Source of the DNA: Chloroflexota bacterium | GTDB taxonomy: Bacteria > Chloroflexota > Dehalococcoidia > JACQGW01 | Assembly (NCBI GenBank): GCA_016199325.1 | Contig: JACQGW010000037.1 | Location: forward strand, 1-5,016 | Reading direction: 5' to 3' | DNA length: 5,016 nt | Shown: piece by piece, positions 1 through 5,016 of the stretch | Layout of the letters: each line of letters starts with the position of its first letter | Numbering within the stretch: the first letter of the stretch is position 1 | Notes under the pieces: generated by a model | What the model saw: only the letters and a program-made list of their open reading frames with translations | Told to the model about the DNA's origin: nothing | Database searches by the model: none | Made by a program: the position numbers and the translations under genes

Positions 1-36
1 CGGCAAATCCATTGGAGGTTGGCCGGCGCGTGCATT

Positions 37-117
37 GTCATGCTGAGCCGCAGCGAAGCGTCTCCCGGACGCTGCCCGTTCAGGCCGGGGAGATGCTTCG
101 CTGTGGCTCAGCATGAC
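37..117. repeat. Imperfect palindrome, dispersed-repeat type (30-bp arms, 21-base loop)
   Basis: The arms 37-66 and 88-117 are inverted copies, matching at 28 of 30 positions around a 21-base loop (67-87). The outer end reads GTCATGCTGAGC and its inverse GCTCAGCATGAC. The two mismatched pairs (50/104 and 60/94) are G opposite T, so plus-strand RNA would pair along the whole arm with two G-U wobbles, while minus-strand RNA would have two C-A mismatches. It lies 46 bases past the stop of the last minus-strand gene. No T-run follows in the minus direction, so it is not a standard intrinsic terminator. From memory, elements with this GTCATGCTGAGC...GAAGC core are scattered between genes in Chloroflexota and some other phyla; I could not search for copies. 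It could act as an mRNA 3'-end stabiliser or be a non-autonomous REP/MITE-like element. Confidence 0.85.
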
Positions 118-162
118 GGACGGGAGTCGCCAGGATCAGCCAGTGATTTGCCTGATGCGCCA

Positions 163-1017
163 CTAATAGCTGAGCCGGTGGACCTCGCGTCCTGCGGCGT
201 CGCGGAGCACGCCGATGTCGTGGGTGGCGTCCCAGACGATGCCGGGCGCCCGGCGGTTGTCCAGTCCCCAGAACAGATCGGTCTGGCTGTTGGTGCCCAC
301 ATTGGCGTGGATGGTAACGAGGGATCCGGGGGCGAGGCGGAATCCCGTCGGGAATCGGTAGGTGCGGCTCTGCCGGTTCGACAGCGTCCAACCCGCAAGG
401 TCGATGGGATCGGGGCCGTCGTTCATCACCACGGCTAGCTGTCCGCCGAAGCTGATGAGGACAATCCGAAGGCTCGTTTGCGGTGAGCTCGACTGCACCG
501 GCAGCCGCGCCGCCGTGGGCAGGGGCGTCGGCGGGACGGCGGGCGCGAGCGTCGCCGTGGGCGTCGGCGTTCGGAAGAAGGACGCCCGCGGTGTCCCGCC
601 GGCCTGCACGGTGGCCGTCTCGCCGAGCCAGAACGCCGTTCGCCGGGCCGCGATGGTCTCGACGCCGGCGGCCGTCGCCGCCGCCTGCTGCGCAACCACC
701 GTCGCCGTCAGACCGGCCAGCCGAGCGCGCTCCCGGGCCTCGGCGGTCATCGTCGCGCCGATGTTGGGCGTCGAGGTCGGCGTGCGGCGAATGACCTCGA
801 CCGCCCGCTCGGAGAGGATCGACCGCTCCCCGGCCTCGACGGTCCGGCACGCGGCCAGTGTCAAGGAGAGGATGAGGAGCAGCAGCACAGTCGCGAGCGC
901 CGTGGCTGCCTGCCCGTGGTGGAAGGGGCGTCGGCCGGATTGACCCGGTAGCGGGCGGGTTGCACCGGGTCTGTTCGGCAATCCATGCACGTGCGCATGG
1001 CGAGCCGGCGCCGCCAT
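163..1017 (-). CDS. Predicted secreted lipoprotein with C-terminal lamin-tail domain
   Basis: Numbering from the ATG at 1017 gives 284 residues. A basic stretch with Arg-Arg at about 29-30 is followed by a hydrophobic segment (about 40-54) ending in a lipobox LTLAAC, with the lipidated Cys at about 57. This predicts export and anchoring to the outer face of the membrane. Next comes an Ala/Thr/Arg-rich, probably helical stretch (about 86-140), then a Thr-Pro-rich linker (about 150-170, including TPTPTATLAP). Residues from about 183 to the end match the lamin-tail (LTD) beta-sandwich pattern: DLAGWTLSN, then YRFPTGFRLAPG, TDLFWG and a terminal hydrophobic strand. LTDs are thought to mediate surface or nucleic-acid/protein contacts; the ligand here is unknown. 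The start is uncertain. The frame is open to a GTG at 1086, which would give an oddly long 79-residue lead before the Cys, and GTG 990 and TTG 981 are also possible; none has a good ribosome binding site. The GC3 of the lead codons is lower than in the body, which favours a downstream start. It follows the zinc-finger gene closely and is probably the last gene of the run. Confidence 0.82.
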   Translation of the reverse strand: MAAPARHAHVHGLPNRPGATRPLPGQSGRRPFHHGQAATALATVLLLLILSLTLAACRTVEAGERSILSERAVEVIRRTPTSTPNIGATMTAEARERARLAGLTATVVAQQAAATAAGVETIAARRTAFWLGETATVQAGGTPRASFFRTPTPTATLAPAVPPTPLPTAARLPVQSSSPQTSLRIVLISFGGQLAVVMNDGPDPIDLAGWTLSNRQSRTYRFPTGFRLAPGSLVTIHANVGTNSQTDLFWGLDNRRAPGIVWDATHDIGVLRDAAGREVHRLSY

Positions 1018-1104
1018 TCGTCGTGCGCACGCCAGTGCGTCGATCCCGGGGCTTGCCGCAGCACCTGGCCGAATGTTGCAGTTCACGGTCGGTCCATCAT
1101 CTCA

Positions 1105-1479
1105 TCATCGGCGCCGTCGGGCGTTGGCTTTCGATTTGCACGGCACGCAGTGGGTCGCGGTGGGGATCGCGGCGAGCCGTTCGGCGTCGATGGGAGCTCG
1201 GCAGGTGTCGCACAGCCCGTAGGTTCCCTCGTCGAGCTTCGCCAGCGCCCGCCGAATCTCGCTCTCGGTCTGCCCCAACGACCGCGCCGTCGCCGTGGCG
1301 CGCTGGTTCTCCATGACCTCGGCGGTGTAGTCGCCGACTCGCTTCCCGAAGCCGGGGCGCGAGCCGCCCTCGGCGGTCCCGGCGAGCCTCGCCAGCGCCT
1401 CGAACCGGGCGCCAATGCGCGCCAGCTCGGCCTGTAGGGCCTGGCGGACGGCGGCTTCATCGAAACGAGGGGCCGCCAT
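1105..1479 (-). CDS. TraR/DksA-family C4 zinc-finger protein
   Basis: The product is 124 residues. The C-terminal zinc finger is complete: Cys90-x2-Cys93, a 17-residue loop with the family signature APIDAERL and a following IPTATHC, then Cys111-x2-Cys114. It is preceded by the typical LDEGTYGLC lead-in and followed by a basic tail ending in four arginines. The N-terminal part is predicted to form two helices (about 7-33 and 51-82), as in the coiled-coil hairpin that DksA inserts into the RNA polymerase secondary channel. The expected role is modulation of transcription initiation, possibly with ppGpp, but the family also includes uncharacterised short members. The turn between the helices is Gly-rich with one Asp (50) and lacks an obvious DxxDxA tip as in E. 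coli DksA, so E. coli-type activity should not be assumed. The ATG shares one base with the stop of threonine synthase (TGATG), with a GGAG about 10 bases upstream, suggesting translational coupling. The frame stays open upstream to 1641 inside threonine synthase, but that part is a shadow. Confidence 0.9.
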   Translation of the reverse strand: MAAPRFDEAAVRQALQAELARIGARFEALARLAGTAEGGSRPGFGKRVGDYTAEVMENQRATATARSLGQTESEIRRALAKLDEGTYGLCDTCRAPIDAERLAAIPTATHCVPCKSKANARRRR

Positions 1480-2708
1480 CAGCGTGCCGCTCCGGCGGCC
1501 CCCAGCGGGCCACGAGCGACCGCTTCGGCCAGCCGTTCGCGCAGCTCGGCCTGGGGCGTCCGGATCGCGTCGATGGTGTCCGTCTGCACGGTGGTCGGCG
1601 TCTTGAGACCATGGCCGGTCAGGATGACGACGACGCGCCACGAGGGGTCGATCTGGCCGTCCGCGATGAGCCGGGGGAGCGCGGCGATGGCCGCCGTCGA
1701 CTCCGGCTGCGCCCAGACGCCCTCGGCTTCGGCCAGGCGGCGCTGGGCCAGCAAGATCTCCTCATCGGTGACGGCAACCGCACGGCCGCCCTCTTCGGCC
1801 AGTCGGCGGAGCACGCGGTTGCCGCTCGGCGGCAGCGGATTGCTGAGCCCGGCCGCAACCGTCGCCGGGTTGGGGAACGGTTCGACCTGGCGCTCACCGC
1901 GCTGGAAGGCGGTCGCGATGGGCGCGCAGCCGGCCGCCTGGACGGCCAGAATGCGCGGCAGCCGGACGATAAGGCCGGCGGCGTGCAGCTCGCGGAACCC
2001 TTTGACGACCGCCGAGAGATTGCCGCCGGAGCTGACCGGCATGACGAGCGCATCGGGCGCTGCCCCGCCGAGCTGCTGGAAGATCTCGAAGGCGACCGTC
2101 TTCTGCCCTTCGACCCGAAACGGGTCGTCGCTGTTTATGAAGTAGATCCCGAGCTCGCGGCCGATGGCCAGGCTGTCGTAGTACATCTGGCCGTAGTGGC
2201 CGTGGACCTCGACGAGCGTCGGCCGATAGACGGCGATGGAGGCGAACCGCTCCGGAATGATCCTGGGAACGAGGATGAAGCAGCGAAGGCCGGCGCGGGC
2301 GGCGTAGGCGGCCACCGAGCTGGCCATGCCGCCGGTGGAGAGCGTCCCGATCTGCTGCCAGCCAAGCCAGCGCGCGCGCTGCACGCCGGCGATGGTCCCG
2401 CGGTCCTTGAATGAGCCGGTCGGGTTCATCCCCTCGTGCTTCAGCAAGAGCTGTCGGAGTCCGAGCTGCCTGGCGATCACGCCGGCCTCGATGATCGGCG
2501 TGTTCCCCTCGCCCAGACTGAGGCGGTCGTCGATCGCCGGGAACGGCAGCCATTCCCGATGCCGCCCCAGCATCGTCCCGCTCGTCCCGAGCGCCGGCCG
2601 TCCGACCGGGCCGGAGACTTCGAGGGGCTCGCCGCAGGATGGGCAGCGCGTGAGCGGATCGGCAATCGGATAGCTGGCGCTGCATCCCGAGCAGACGAAG
2701 TGCGTCAA
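1479..2708 (-). CDS. thrC: Threonine synthase (PLP-dependent, fold type II)
   Basis: The enzyme converts O-phosphohomoserine to threonine and phosphate using pyridoxal phosphate. From the TTG at 2708 it is 409 residues. It opens with a zinc-ribbon-like segment (Cys6-x2-Cys9, Cys22-x2-Cys25), as in many bacterial and archaeal ThrC. Then follow GEGNTP (about 66-71), the PLP-lysine motif NPTGSFKDRG with Lys101, the RVEGQKTVAFEI block (about 198-209), a phosphate-loop-like SSGGN (226-230), and near the C-terminus LTGHGLKTP. About 30 extra residues follow. The start is chosen because GGGAGG lies 6 bases before the TTG. The ATG at 2729 belongs to the last heptamer of the adjacent repeat and has no ribosome site of its own. 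One oddity: the loop usually reading S-x-G-N in this fold, whose Asn contacts PLP, reads STGGM here (about 124-128). A related PLP lyase or dehydratase cannot be excluded, but the zinc ribbon plus the GHGLK end favour ThrC. Confidence 0.93.
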   Translation of the reverse strand: MTHFVCSGCSASYPIADPLTRCPSCGEPLEVSGPVGRPALGTSGTMLGRHREWLPFPAIDDRLSLGEGNTPIIEAGVIARQLGLRQLLLKHEGMNPTGSFKDRGTIAGVQRARWLGWQQIGTLSTGGMASSVAAYAARAGLRCFILVPRIIPERFASIAVYRPTLVEVHGHYGQMYYDSLAIGRELGIYFINSDDPFRVEGQKTVAFEIFQQLGGAAPDALVMPVSSGGNLSAVVKGFRELHAAGLIVRLPRILAVQAAGCAPIATAFQRGERQVEPFPNPATVAAGLSNPLPPSGNRVLRRLAEEGGRAVAVTDEEILLAQRRLAEAEGVWAQPESTAAIAALPRLIADGQIDPSWRVVVILTGHGLKTPTTVQTDTIDAIRTPQAELRERLAEAVARGPLGAAGAAR

Positions 2709-2714
2709 CGGCTT

Positions 2715-2720
2715 CCTCCC
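2715..2720 (-). promoter_or_regulatory. Ribosome binding site deciding the thrC start
   Basis: The minus strand reads GGGAGG, then six bases (AAGCCG), then TTG at 2708. This is a near-perfect Shine-Dalgarno and spacing. The site lies inside the reading frame if the in-frame ATG at 2729 were used, which argues that translation begins at the TTG. It sits immediately after the heptamer hairpin (2723-2813), so folding of that hairpin could influence its accessibility; this last point is inference. Confidence 0.75.
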
Positions 2721-2722
2721 GT

Positions 2723-2813
2723 GCGTCATACGTCATACGTCATACGTCATACGTCATACGTCATGCAGGATCGGTGACCCATGACGCATGACGCATGACG
2801 TTTGACGCTTGAC
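2723..2813. repeat. Inverted pair of heptamer tandem arrays, unit (A/G)CGTCAT
   Basis: On the plus strand 2723-2764 is six head-to-tail heptamers (one GCGTCAT and five ACGTCAT). A centre of 16 bases (2765-2780) follows, then the inverse unit at 2781-2813: ATGACGC twice, ATGACGT, TTGACGC and a partial TTGAC. The last seven bases of the centre (GTGACCC, 2774-2780) look like a decayed in-phase copy. Pairing 2732-2764 with 2781-2813 in minus-strand RNA gives by my count 28 Watson-Crick pairs, three G-U wobbles and two mismatches. The element starts 4 bases after the mutase stop and reaches the thrC ribosome site, so it is practically the whole intergenic gap. It even contributes an ATG in frame with thrC. 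No T-run follows, so it is not an ordinary terminator. The heptamer period recalls the short tandem repeats (STRRs) of cyanobacteria. Confidence 0.93.
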
Positions 2814-2817
2814 CGCG

Positions 2818-4182
2818 CTAATGCTGAACAGTCGCGAGGACCTCGCGGAGCTTCGCTTGCAGCCGCTCCTCGATCTCTTTCATCCCGGCCTCGGTCCTGG
2901 CTTCGTACCGGAGGACGAGCACCGGCTCGGTGTTCGATGCCCGCAGCAGCGCCCAGCCCTCCGGGAACAGGACCCGCACGCCGTCCAGATCGATGATCGG
3001 GTAGCGCGCGCGGAAGTGCTCGCGCACCTCCTCGACGACCTTGAACTTGACCTCGTCGGGACAGGCCACGCGGATCTCCGGCGTCGCGACGTAGGGCGGG
3101 ATCGTCTCGACGAGCGCCGAGAGCGGCGCGCCGTGCTTGGAGAGGAGCTCCACCAGCTTCACACCGGCGTAGACGGCGTCGTCGAAGCCGAGGTAGTCCT
3201 CGGCGAAGTACATGTGGCCGCTCATCTCGGCGCCGATCAGCGCCCGCTCGGTCTTCATCGCGTTCTTGATGTGGGAATGCCCGACCCGCCACATGATCGG
3301 CTGGCCGCCGTGGGCCTGGACGTCCTCGACGACGGCCTGGGAGCTCTTGACGTCGAAGATCACCTTGGCGCCGGGGCGCCGCTGGAGCAGGTCGCGGGAG
3401 AACAGGATCAGGAGCTTGTCGCCCCAGACGATGTTCCCCTGCTCGTCCACCGCGCCGATCCGGTCGCCGTCGCCGTCGAAGCCAAGGCCGACCGCGCAGC
3501 CCTCGCGGCGGACGGCCGCGGCGAGGTCCTGCATGGAGCTCACCACCGTCGGATCGGCGATGTGGTTGGGGAACGTCCCATCCAGGTTCGTGTAGAGCTC
3601 GACGACCTCGCAGCCGAGGTCGCGCAGGAGGCGGGGCGCCAGCGGGCCGGTCATCCCGTTGCCGGAGTCGACGGCGACCTTCATGGGACGGGCGAGGTGG
3701 ATCCGCTCGGCGACGTACGCGAGATAGGTCGGCACGGGGTCGACGGCTTCGTAGCTGCCGCGGCCGGTGGTGAAGTCATCCGACTCGACGATCCGGCGGA
3801 TCTGCTGGATGGCCGGGCCGAAGATGGTGCTGAGGCCCAGGGCCATCTTCAGGCCGTTGAACTGCGGGGGATTGTGGCTGCCGGTGACGACGATGCCCCC
3901 GGCGCGCTGGTAGCGCCAGATCGAGAAGTAGACGATGGGTGTTGCGACCTCGCCGACGTCGAGCACGTCGCAGCCGGCTGAAAGGAGCCCTTCCATCAGC
4001 GCCCTTTGGATCCGGAGCGAGCTGAGCCGGTTGTCCCGGCCGACGGCGAGGGTTCGCCCGGCGCCTTCCCGCTGCAAGAACGTCCCGAAGGCCCGACCGA
4101 TCTTCACGATGAGGTCGTCGGTCAGGTCCCGGTCGGCGATGCCGCGAATGTCATACTCGCGGAAGATGTGCGGGTTTATCAC
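2818..4182 (-). CDS. Phosphomannomutase/phosphoglucomutase (alpha-D-phosphohexomutase)
   Basis: This cytoplasmic enzyme interconverts hexose 6- and 1-phosphates (mannose and/or glucose), supplying GDP-mannose or UDP-glucose for surface glycans and glycogen. From the GTG at 4182 it has 454 residues, the usual length of the family. It opens with INPHIFREYDIRGI. All key sites are present: the active-site phosphoserine loop TGSHNP (Ser102), the magnesium loop DGDGDR (Asp236, 238, 240), the sugar-binding loop EMSGH (319-323) and the phosphate-binding loop RASNTEP (414-420). EMSGH resembles the dual-specificity Pseudomonas AlgC type, so both sugars are plausible; sequence alone does not decide. The frame is open upstream to an ATG at 4368, across a repeat and into coaE. 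That 62-residue extension is rich in Trp/Phe and Arg/Asn/Gln, comes from repeat DNA, and is rejected. AGGTGA lies 5 bases before the GTG; the ATGs at 4236 and 4233 have no ribosome site. Confidence 0.94.
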   Translation of the reverse strand: MINPHIFREYDIRGIADRDLTDDLIVKIGRAFGTFLQREGAGRTLAVGRDNRLSSLRIQRALMEGLLSAGCDVLDVGEVATPIVYFSIWRYQRAGGIVVTGSHNPPQFNGLKMALGLSTIFGPAIQQIRRIVESDDFTTGRGSYEAVDPVPTYLAYVAERIHLARPMKVAVDSGNGMTGPLAPRLLRDLGCEVVELYTNLDGTFPNHIADPTVVSSMQDLAAAVRREGCAVGLGFDGDGDRIGAVDEQGNIVWGDKLLILFSRDLLQRRPGAKVIFDVKSSQAVVEDVQAHGGQPIMWRVGHSHIKNAMKTERALIGAEMSGHMYFAEDYLGFDDAVYAGVKLVELLSKHGAPLSALVETIPPYVATPEIRVACPDEVKFKVVEEVREHFRARYPIIDLDGVRVLFPEGWALLRASNTEPVLVLRYEARTEAGMKEIEERLQAKLREVLATVQH

Positions 4183-4187
4183 GGAGC

Positions 4188-4193
4188 TCACCT
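4188..4193 (-). promoter_or_regulatory. Ribosome binding site deciding the mutase start
   Basis: The minus strand reads AGGTGA, then GCTCC, then GTG at 4182. This Shine-Dalgarno-like site at 5-base spacing makes the protein begin directly at the conserved INPHIFREYDIRG block. An alternative GTG at 4191 overlaps this site and has no comparable sequence before it. Confidence 0.6.
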
Positions 4194-4245
4194 GGTCAGA
4201 TGGTATTGCGCGCGAGGATTCGACCACGCCCATCATACCACAAAC

Positions 4246-4344
4246 GGGGTTTCTGGTTTGGGGTTTCTGGTTTCTGGTTCGAGGGAGGTTGCCGCACCCC
4301 CACACCAGAAACCAGAAACGAGAAACCAGAAACCCCGCCAGAAA
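4246..4344. repeat. Inverted pair of heptamer tandem arrays, unit TTTCTGG / CCAGAAA
   Basis: The left arm 4246-4277 is GGGG followed by four heptamers: TTTCTGG, a variant TTTGGGG, and TTTCTGG twice. The right arm 4305-4336 is CCAGAAA twice, a variant CGAGAAA, CCAGAAA, then CCCC, with one further CCAGAAA at 4338-4344. The arms pair over 32 positions with one 3-base internal mismatch where the two variant units meet (29 of 32 paired). The loop is about 27 bases and reads GAGGGAGGTTGCC on the plus strand. The element starts 2 bases after the coaE stop and occupies most of the 164-base gap to the mutase. Its unit differs from the 2723-2813 element but its architecture is the same. Read through in several frames it yields open, low-complexity peptide, hence false N-terminal extensions. 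No U-run follows the stem on the minus strand. Confidence 0.92.
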
Positions 4345-4346
4345 CC

Positions 4347-4952
4347 TCATCCTACGAGCTGCTGCCATGCTCGCCGGACCTGGGCTCGCGTCTCTTCGAC
4401 GGTGCCGGAGTTGTCGATGACGACGTTGGCGTGCTCGAGACGTGAGGTGAGCGAGGGCTGAGCGGCCAGTCGGGCATCGGCGTCTTCCAGGGAGAGGCCG
4501 CGCTGACTGACCAACCGCTCCCGCTGCTGCGCGGGCGCCGCGACGACGACCCAGATCGAATCGCAGCGCATGGCGAGCGAGGACTCCACCAGCTTAACGG
4601 CGTCGACGACGGCAGCCGGCGGCGATGCGCCGTCGGCCGGGCGCTTGACGGCTGCCAGCCAGCGATCGATCTCGGCGACGACGGCCGGGTGGACAATCTC
4701 CTCCAGCCGCTGGAGCGCCGCCGGATCGGCGAAGACAATGCGGCCGAGCGCCCGACGGTCAACCCCACCGCTGGGCCCGATGACGCCGGACCCGAACGCC
4801 TCTCGAATCTCCCGGGTCACCGGCGAATCCGGCTCCATCAACTGGTGGACCACGGCGTCGGCGTCAATGCTGGCGGCGCCCAGCTCGCGAAGCATGGCCA
4901 GCACCGTGCTCTTCCCGGTCGCGATGTTGCCGGTGAGGCCGATCACGACCAT
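4347..4952 (-). CDS. coaE: Dephospho-CoA kinase
   Basis: This enzyme catalyses the last step of coenzyme A synthesis: ATP-dependent 3'-phosphorylation of the ribose of dephospho-CoA, in the cytoplasm. The 201 residues match the family length. The P-loop GNIATGKST is at 8-16 (Lys14), the IDAD substrate/catalytic motif is at 29-32, and the CoA-domain helices include a VHP motif (87-89). DAVKLVES (117-124) lies on the strand usually read as PLLFE in proteobacterial homologues. The LID region has QRERL (143-147), QRGLSLEDADARLAAQ (150-165), and the closing VIDNSGTVEET. The ATG at 4952 overlaps the stop of the preceding frame by one base (TAATG), behind a G-rich GGGCGGGG. This looks like translational coupling, though a GTG two codons later would also preserve the P-loop. 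The last base of the stop is 2 bases from the heptamer repeat. Confidence 0.95.
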   Translation of the reverse strand: MVVIGLTGNIATGKSTVLAMLRELGAASIDADAVVHQLMEPDSPVTREIREAFGSGVIGPSGGVDRRALGRIVFADPAALQRLEEIVHPAVVAEIDRWLAAVKRPADGASPPAAVVDAVKLVESSLAMRCDSIWVVVAAPAQQRERLVSQRGLSLEDADARLAAQPSLTSRLEHANVVIDNSGTVEETRAQVRRAWQQLVG

Positions 4953-5014
4953 TACACCACCCCGCCCTCTTGATTCGTGCAGAGATACCGCACCGGAGCG
5001 CGGCGGCTTGTCCG
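4952..5014 (-). CDS. C-terminal end of an unidentified upstream gene (partial)
   Basis: On the minus strand a frame is open from the window edge to a TAA at 4954-4952, giving 20 visible codons that end VRYLCTNQEGGVV. The TAA shares its last base with the coaE ATG, an arrangement typical of genes in one operon. Third positions are mostly G or C, somewhat more so than in the alternative frame that is continuous with coaE. The fragment is too short to assign. In related genomes coaE often follows polA or a formamidopyrimidine-DNA glycosylase gene, but I do not see the expected C-terminal zinc finger, so I make no functional claim. The frame could also be a chance opening. Confidence 0.4.
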   Translation of the reverse strand, partial: RTSRRAPVRYLCTNQEGGVV

Positions 5015-5016
5015 CC

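Noticed and set aside
19..438. Plus-strand open frame of 139 codons running through the 37-117 palindrome
   Set aside because: Its start and first third are repeat sequence and the remainder is antisense to the lamin-tail domain; there is no independent support.
80..1030. Minus-strand open frame of 316 codons overlapping the lipoprotein gene in another frame
   Set aside because: The product is Arg/Pro/Gly/His-rich low complexity and ends inside the 37-117 palindrome. The lipoprotein frame has a signal peptide, lipobox and lamin-tail domain instead.
1611..2414. Plus-strand open frame of 267 codons opposite thrC
   Set aside because: It lies wholly antisense to thrC motifs, shows no domain, and is explained by codon-bias shadowing.
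2723..2813. CRISPR-like array
   Set aside because: The units are only 7 bases long, contiguous without spacers, and inverted around a centre. There are no unique spacers and no cas genes nearby.
2809..3981. Long plus-strand open frame of 390 codons opposite the mutase gene
   Set aside because: It is the mirror of a strongly conserved minus-strand gene. High GC keeps antisense frames open, and its product is Asp/Val/Gly/Leu/His-rich with no recognisable motif.
4246..4336. Intrinsic terminator after coaE
   Set aside because: The stem is strong but no U-run follows it on the minus strand, and the stem is built from tandem heptamers. Attenuation by other means remains possible.
5002..5016. Small stem-loop GGCGG/CCGCC at the right edge
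   Set aside because: Only five base pairs in very GC-rich DNA, probably within coding sequence; expected by chance.
4953..5016. Promoter for coaE
   Set aside because: I could not find a convincing -35/-10 pair, and the TAATG overlap with the preceding frame argues for read-through from upstream.

Overview
The window is a high-GC bacterial segment with one set of co-directional genes, all on the minus strand. Read in the direction of transcription (from 5016 down to 1) they are: the last codons of an unidentified upstream gene; coaE (dephospho-CoA kinase); a phosphomannomutase/phosphoglucomutase; a threonine synthase; a small TraR/DksA-type zinc-finger protein; and a secreted lipoprotein ending in a lamin-tail domain. 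Junctions are tight (1-base overlaps at 4952 and 1479, 87 bases or fewer before the lipoprotein) except for two gaps of about 110 and 164 bases. Both of these are filled mostly by repeats. A single operon is likely but not proven.

The organism is most likely a member of the Chloroflexota (Thermomicrobia-like or a related uncultured class). This is inference from three things: high GC, a lipoprotein with the Thr-Pro/Ala-rich linker plus lamin-tail layout common in that phylum, and three kinds of dispersed palindromic repeat that I recall from such genomes. No rRNA or tRNA is present to fix taxonomy.

The most distinctive content is non-coding. Each of the two larger gaps holds a different 7-bp repeat, arranged as two arrays of opposite orientation around a short centre, so that each gap can fold into one long hairpin. 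The heptamer is (A/G)CGTCAT between the mutase and threonine synthase, and TTTCTGG between coaE and the mutase. In the first, most deviations between the arms are G-U tolerant only in the sense (minus-strand) RNA. A third palindrome, of a different family and not heptameric, lies at 37-117 beyond the last gene. The repeats also supply misleading upstream start codons and open frame for the threonine synthase and mutase genes. The better starts are a TTG at 2708 and a GTG at 4182, each behind a Shine-Dalgarno-like sequence.

Functionally the genes cover CoA completion, sugar-phosphate interconversion for cell-surface precursors, threonine synthesis, a probable RNA-polymerase secondary-channel regulator, and a surface-anchored protein. 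They do not form one pathway. Positions 1-36 and 118-162 hold nothing I can support. No CRISPR, insertion sequence, RNA gene or clear intrinsic terminator was seen.
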